Assembly (NCBI RefSeq): GCF_029813775.1
Contig: NZ_JARVKW010000013.1
Span: 98,623 to 162,622, forward strand
Reading direction: 5' to 3'
From: Streptomyces sp. DH24
Lineage (GTDB): Bacteria > Actinomycetota > Actinomycetes > Streptomycetales > Streptomycetaceae
DNA length: 64,000 nt
Shown: positions 60,193 to 64,000 of the stretch, one piece after another
Layout of the letters: each line of letters starts with the position of its first letter
Position numbering within the stretch: position 1 is the stretch's first letter
Made by a program: the position numbers and the translations under genes
The notes under the pieces: generated by a model
Database searches by the model: none
Told to the model about the DNA's origin: nothing
Seen by the model: the letters and a program-made list of their open reading frames with translations, nothing else

Positions 60193-61734
60193 TCAGTCGA
60201 GGTAGTCGCGCAGCACCTGCGAGCGCGACGGGTGGCGCAGCTTCGACATGGTCTTGGACTCGATCTGGCGGATGCGCTCACGCGTCACGCCGTAGACCTT
60301 GCCGATCTCGTCGAGGGTCTTCGGCTGACCGTCGGTGAGACCGAAGCGCATGGAGACGACGCCCGCCTCGCGCTCGGACAGGGTGTCCAGGACCGAGTGG
60401 AGCTGCTCCTGCAGGAGCGTGAAGCTGACCGCGTCGGCCGGGACGACGGCCTCGGAGTCCTCGATGAGGTCACCGAACTCGCTGTCGCCGTCCTCGCCCA
60501 GCGGGGTGTGCAGCGAGATGGGCTCACGGCCGTACTTCTGGACCTCGATGACCTTCTCGGGGGTCATGTCGAGTTCCTTGGCCAGCTCCTCCGGGGTGGG
60601 CTCGCGGCCCAGGTCCTGGAGCATCTGGCGCTGCACGCGCGCGAGCTTGTTGATGACCTCGACCATGTGCACCGGGATACGGATGGTGCGGGCCTGGTCG
60701 GCCATGGCGCGGGTGATCGCCTGACGGATCCACCAGGTGGCGTACGTGGAGAACTTGTAGCCCTTGGTGTAGTCGAACTTCTCGACCGCGCGGATCAGAC
60801 CGAGGTTGCCCTCCTGGATGAGGTCCAGGAAGAGCATGCCGCGACCGGTGTAGCGCTTGGCCAGGGAGACCACCAGACGGAGGTTGGCCTCCAGGAGGTG
60901 GTTCTTGGCGCGGCGGCCGTCCTCGGCGATGATCTCCAGCTCGCGCTTGAGCTTGGGGGCGAGCTTGTCGGAGTTGGCCAGCTTGTCCTCGGCGAACAGA
61001 CCGGCCTCGATGCGCTTGGCGAGCTCGACCTCCTGCTCGGCGTTGAGCAGCGGGACCTTGCCGATCTGCTTGAGGTAGTCCTTGACCGGGTCGGCGGTGG
61101 CGCCGGCGGCGGCGACCTGCTGCGCGGGCGCGTCGTCCTCGTCCTCGTCGGACAGCACGAAGCCCGCGTTCTCGGTGCCCTCGGGCTCCTCGCCGGGCTT
61201 GACCTCCTCGAGGACCTCGTCCTCGACGACCTCGGCGTCGTCCTTCTTGGCCGTGGTCTTCTTCGCCGCTGTCTTCTTCGCCGCGGTGGTCTTCTTCGCC
61301 GCTGTCTTCTTGGCGGTGGTCTTCTTGGCGGCCGCCTTCTTGGCCGGCGCCGCCTCTTCTTCCTCGGCGGGGGTGTCGGCGGTGGGCGCCGCCGGTGTGG
61401 CGGCGGTGGCGGTGGCCTTACGGGCGGTCACCGTCTTCGCCGCGACCGTCTTGGTGGCGGTGCGCTTGGCCGGGCTCTTCGCTGCGACGCTCTTTCGGGT
61501 GCGCTTGGGCTCTGCGGCACTGACCATCAGCGTCACACCCTCTTCCTCGAGGATCTGGTTGAGGCTGCGCAGTACGTTCTTCCACTGAGTGGCCGGAATC
61601 TGGTCAGCTTCGAAGGCCCGACGCACGTCATCGCCGGCGATCTGCCCCTCAGCCTTTCCCCGCTCAATGAGCGCCATGACAGAGACGGACTCGGCGATCT
61701 CCGGCGGGAGCGTACGGGATGTGCTGGCCGACAC
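60193..61734 (-). CDS. hrdB: Principal RNA polymerase sigma factor HrdB
   Basis: The GTG at 61734 ([16 protein letters not shown]) follows GAGAGG, and gives 513 residues. Regions 1.2 ([15 protein letters not shown]), 2 ([46 protein letters not shown]), 3 (EINKL-type [18 protein letters not shown]) and 4 ([19 protein letters not shown]) are intact. The first 200 residues contain region 1.1 and a long Lys/Ala/Thr tract. It directs most vegetative transcription. WhiH-like gene upstream, protease gene downstream. Confidence 0.98.
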   Translation of the reverse strand: MSASTSRTLPPEIAESVSVMALIERGKAEGQIAGDDVRRAFEADQIPATQWKNVLRSLNQILEEEGVTLMVSAAEPKRTRKSVAAKSPAKRTATKTVAAKTVTARKATATAATPAAPTADTPAEEEEAAPAKKAAAKKTTAKKTAAKKTTAAKKTAAKKTTAKKDDAEVVEDEVLEEVKPGEEPEGTENAGFVLSDEDEDDAPAQQVAAAGATADPVKDYLKQIGKVPLLNAEQEVELAKRIEAGLFAEDKLANSDKLAPKLKRELEIIAEDGRRAKNHLLEANLRLVVSLAKRYTGRGMLFLDLIQEGNLGLIRAVEKFDYTKGYKFSTYATWWIRQAITRAMADQARTIRIPVHMVEVINKLARVQRQMLQDLGREPTPEELAKELDMTPEKVIEVQKYGREPISLHTPLGEDGDSEFGDLIEDSEAVVPADAVSFTLLQEQLHSVLDTLSEREAGVVSMRFGLTDGQPKTLDEIGKVYGVTRERIRQIESKTMSKLRHPSRSQVLRDYLD

Positions 61735-62042
61735 GAACAACCTCTCGGAACGTTGGAAAACGGCTTCCGGCCCCGTCCACGACGGACAGGAGCCGACCGC
61801 CGGCTTGGGGATGGGCCGACGGCGCGGGCGGGGGCCGGGAGATGCACAGCGCCGTGAACGGCGTCCGTATTCCTCCGCGGCTGTCGCCTCTTAGGTCATC
61901 GCGTTGTTCCCACGAGTGTTACGCCCAATCCGCGTGGCCCGAGTCACACCTCGTAAACACTCAAAAGCGGTCAGACATGGGCGGAGTGGGTCACCGACGG
62001 TGTCGATTCGGTCGGCACGGCGGTCTACGGGCGCCTCGCGCG
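61735..62042. other. hrdB upstream region
   Basis: About 300 bases between hrdB and the terminator of the GntR gene, with no gene visible. It must hold the hrdB promoters. In S. coelicolor there are two, one SigR-dependent; I see no certain match to their sequences, although GGGAAC and GGAAT elements occur on the minus strand near 61862-61912. Confidence 0.45.
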
Positions 62043-62074
62043 GTCGGGCCCCGCAGGATTCTGCGGGGCCCGAC
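62043..62074 (-). terminator. Terminator of the WhiH-like regulator gene
   Basis: A perfect 14-base-pair stem (62043-62056 with 62061-62074) with a 4-base loop, 75 bases after the stop codon. Confidence 0.88.
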
Positions 62075-62148
62075 GGGGGACGGCTCGCCGGCCGGGCGAT
62101 GCCACAGGAGGGGGTGCCACCCCCGGCGGCGCCGTCCTCGGTGGGCGG

Positions 62149-63036
62149 TCAGTGCTCGCGCGGGGCAGGCACCACACGCTCCACCTCGGGGAGGACCGTG
62201 AGCAGTTGCCGCATGGTCGTCTCGGCCGCCGCGCCGTCGCCGGCGGCGAGGGCGTCGACGATCCTCGCGTGGTGCGCCAGCGACACCTCGTTCGGCCGGT
62301 CACAGCCGGTGACCGGACCGCCGGAGACCTGCAGGGCGGCGGAGACGATCCCGAAGAGGTGCTCCAGCATGCGGTTGCCGGCGACCTGGATGAGGAGCGA
62401 GTGGAACTCGGCGTCGGCGCGGGCGAAGGTGAGCGCGTCACCCTGCGCCATGGCGTGGTTCATGATCTCCACCATGTCTGTGAGGCGCTGCTGGACGTCC
62501 TCACGGCCGTGCCCCGCGGCGAGGCGGGCGGCCAGCGGCTCGATCGTCCAGCGCAGCTCATTCAGCTCGCGGCGCTGGTCGTCGCGCTGCGGCCCGAAAG
62601 CGCGCCATTCGATGATGTCCGGATCCAGGAGGTTCCAGTCGCTGACGGGACGCACGCGCGTGCCGACGTTCGGACGGGCGCTGACCAGGCCCTTGGCCTC
62701 AAGGACACGGAGCGACTCGCGCACGACGGTGCGGGAGACCTCGAAACGCTGGCCGATCTCCTCGGGCACCAGCGGGCGGTCGGCGCCCAGGTCGCCGGAA
62801 ACGATCATCTGGCCGAGCTGCTGGACGAGTTGGCCGTGCAGCCCGCGTCCGCGGCTGCCCGCGGCGCGCCGGCCCACGCGGCCCAGCTCGGGTTCCGCGG
62901 CCTCCCACGCGGGGGCGCCCACGCGGTCGCCGACGGGCGCCTCCGCGAAGGGGTAGCGGTCGAGTTCGCCCGGGCTCGTCAGGCCGGAGTCGACGGAGCG
63001 GGCGGCGGTCATCATGGTGTGCGCAAGGGTACTCAC
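62149..63036 (-). CDS. whiH: GntR-family regulator, probably sporulation factor WhiH
   Basis: GTG at 63036 after AAAGGATCC, 295 residues. About 65 variable residues, then the winged helix (LVPEEIGQRFEVSRTVVRESLRVLEAKGLV) and an FCD domain (DIIEWRAFG, RWTIEPLAARLAAG, ADAEFHSLLIQVAGN). S. coelicolor whiH is a GntR gene immediately next to hrdB (from memory SCO5819/SCO5820), so synteny supports this name. WhiH is needed for sporulation septation and is SigWhiG-dependent; a WhiG-like -10 and an inverted repeat lie upstream. Confidence 0.8.
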   Translation of the reverse strand: MSTLAHTMMTAARSVDSGLTSPGELDRYPFAEAPVGDRVGAPAWEAAEPELGRVGRRAAGSRGRGLHGQLVQQLGQMIVSGDLGADRPLVPEEIGQRFEVSRTVVRESLRVLEAKGLVSARPNVGTRVRPVSDWNLLDPDIIEWRAFGPQRDDQRRELNELRWTIEPLAARLAAGHGREDVQQRLTDMVEIMNHAMAQGDALTFARADAEFHSLLIQVAGNRMLEHLFGIVSAALQVSGGPVTGCDRPNEVSLAHHARIVDALAAGDGAAAETTMRQLLTVLPEVERVVPAPREH

Positions 63037-63096
63037 GGATCCTTTGTCGGCGCTGTCCTCAACTCCCTTGAGGTCTTTGGTGAAAAGCACACGAAA

Positions 63097-63112
63097 GGGT
63101 GATCGCTCACCC
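63097..63112. promoter_or_regulatory. Inverted repeat in the WhiH-like gene leader
   Basis: GGGTGA-TCGC-TCACCC, two 6-base arms with a 4-base gap, 60 bases upstream of the start and just downstream of the -10-like element. A fitting place for an autorepressor. Confidence 0.45.
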
Positions 63113-63128
63113 CGTCGCAATTGACGCC

Positions 63129-63136
63129 TTATCGGA
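63129..63136 (-). promoter_or_regulatory. SigWhiG-like -10 element upstream of the WhiH-like gene
   Basis: TCCGATAA on the minus strand differs by one base from the WhiG -10 consensus GCCGATAA. A -35-like GAAA lies 11 bases further upstream, a shorter gap than the usual 14-16, so only the -10 is convincing. Confidence 0.45.
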
Positions 63137-63198
63137 AAGAAATGGGCTTTCCACGGGGAGTTGCGCACAGGGCGGGACCGGAAGTGTGCGAACCGGGT

Positions 63199-64000
63199 TC
63201 AGCGGACCCTGCCGCGCATCGTGGTGAGCACATACACGCAGAGCAGCGTGGTCAGCGACAACGCCAGCGCGCCGCCGACGGGTTGGACGATCATCTTCAG
63301 TGCACCGGCCACGTATCGCCCTCCTCCGAACGGCCACTGCACCAGGAACACCTCTCGCAGCCGAGCGTGCAGCCCCGCCGCCGTTCGCACGGACGCTCCC
63401 TCCAGGAGCTTGTGTACGAGTGGCACGACGGCGACCGGTACGGCGACCACCGCCGCCAGTCCCGCCGTGGTCGACCGGAACACCCCCGCCGCCAGCACAC
63501 CGGCCCAGGCACACCCCACGACCAGCCCGATCCAACTCGCGCCCAGCACGGGCCAGTCCCCGGGAACCTCCGCGACCTCCCGTCCGTAAATCAGATACAA
63601 CACCTCGGCGTCACACCCGACAGCCAGAACGGCCAGCACCAGCGCGGTGACGGCGGAGACGACGAGTTTCGCGGCCAGCAGCCCCAGCCGGCGGGGCACC
63701 GTGCCGCGATCGGCCGCCAGGGCGGGATGGCGGAACTCGTCGCCGAAGGCGAGCGCGCCGATCAGCCCCGCGCCGAGCGCCGCGGGCGGCAGCGGCAGTT
63801 CCTGCGGCCACGCGGCGAGCAGCCGCGGCTGCGGGGTGTGCCCGATCCGTGCCAGCACGACGGCGGTGACGGCGGACACCAGCAGCACGGCCGCACCGAT
63901 GACGAACGAGGTGGCGACACCGGCGGCCCGCCGGAGCTCGTAGCGCAGGGGGCGGAGGGGGGAGGGGGCGGAGCGGACGGAGATGGGGGGTGGGAGGGGG
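63199..64000 (-). CDS. ABC-2-type transporter permease, 5' end outside the window
   Basis: The frame remains open from the stop at 63199 to the right edge, with 267 codons visible and no convincing start (RYELRRAAGVATSFVIGAAV near the edge is a typical cytoplasmic start of such permeases). About six membrane helices are visible (for example FVIGAAVLLVSAVTAVVLA and LTTLLCVYVLTTM). The segment FGDEFRHPALAADRGTVPRR is typical of ABC-2 permeases. An ATPase partner would be expected outside the window. Confidence 0.82.
   Translation of the reverse strand, partial: PLPPPISVRSAPSPLRPLRYELRRAAGVATSFVIGAAVLLVSAVTAVVLARIGHTPQPRLLAAWPQELPLPPAALGAGLIGALAFGDEFRHPALAADRGTVPRRLGLLAAKLVVSAVTALVLAVLAVGCDAEVLYLIYGREVAEVPGDWPVLGASWIGLVVGCAWAGVLAAGVFRSTTAGLAAVVAVPVAVVPLVHKLLEGASVRTAAGLHARLREVFLVQWPFGGGRYVAGALKMIVQPVGGALALSLTTLLCVYVLTTMRGRVR

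Noticed and set aside
1..64000. Mobile elements, prophage, CRISPR arrays, tRNA or rRNA genes
   Set aside because: No transposase, integrase, terminal repeats, spacer arrays or cloverleaf sequences were recognised on either strand.

Overview
The window is a stretch of high-GC actinobacterial chromosome, almost certainly Streptomyces. It holds the principal sigma factor gene hrdB beside a WhiH-type sporulation regulator, the topoisomerase IV pair parE/parC, cutRS, sepH, ptsH with a DasR operator, and many GTG/TTG starts. Gene order from about 7 kb to the right end is that of a core chromosomal region (from memory close to S. coelicolor SCO5819 to SCO5880; not checked). The 7-26 kb part also matches the order around M. 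tuberculosis Rv2689c-Rv2701c. I see no insertion sequence, prophage, CRISPR array, rRNA or tRNA.

Layout. 1-6.7 kb: accessory carbohydrate locus, with a sugar-binding lipoprotein cut by the left edge, a LacI regulator and a divergent secreted multidomain glycosidase; three copies of one palindrome link them. 6.9-7.25 kb: a Doc-like toxin remnant. 7.3-17 kb: TrmA/RumA RNA methyltransferase, a KimA-like potassium transporter, a 31-codon membrane peptide, two RCK (TrkA-type) proteins, a DUF3159 and an OB-fold protein, and KdpDE without kdpABC. 17-21.7 kb: lone ABC ATPase, the DUF3710-dut-thioesterase operon, DUF3093, DUF4193. 22-30.8 kb: cutRS, a small acidic protein, inositol-phosphatase-family protein, ferrochelatase, MFS exporter, aldonolactone-type oxidase, sepH. 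30.9-38.3 kb: sulfurtransferase, VOC protein, thymidine kinase, phosphodiesterase, DUF5998, and a GNAT/acyl-CoA-synthetase fusion. 38.4-47.8 kb: ptsH with its DasR site, a GntR regulator, an M23 peptidase behind a c-di-AMP (ydaO-type) riboswitch, an M16 peptidase pair, parC and a CobW-type GTPase. 47.9-56.1 kb: a divergent citrate synthase pair (one fused to a helix-turn-helix), an iron-box-controlled Apd1-like protein, a CitA/DcuS-type two-component system and an ActP-type symporter with its DUF485 partner. 56.3-64 kb: parE, a small zinc-ribbon protein, a secreted trypsin-like protease, hrdB, a WhiH-like regulator and an ABC permease cut by the right edge.

Themes: potassium and c-di-AMP physiology (KimA, RCK pair, KdpDE, riboswitch), cell division and development (SepH, HrdB, WhiH, ParCE), iron (two DmdR/IdeR-like boxes), amino-sugar sensing (DasR site on ptsH), and carboxylate metabolism (citrate synthases, CitA-like kinase, acetate symporter). 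The most promising little-described arrangements are the HTH-citrate synthase/citrate synthase pair around an AT-rich operator, the KimA / 31-aa peptide / RCK module, and the iron-box-controlled Apd1-like gene whose operator abuts its start codon. All family calls are from reading sequence and remembered motifs; no search was run.
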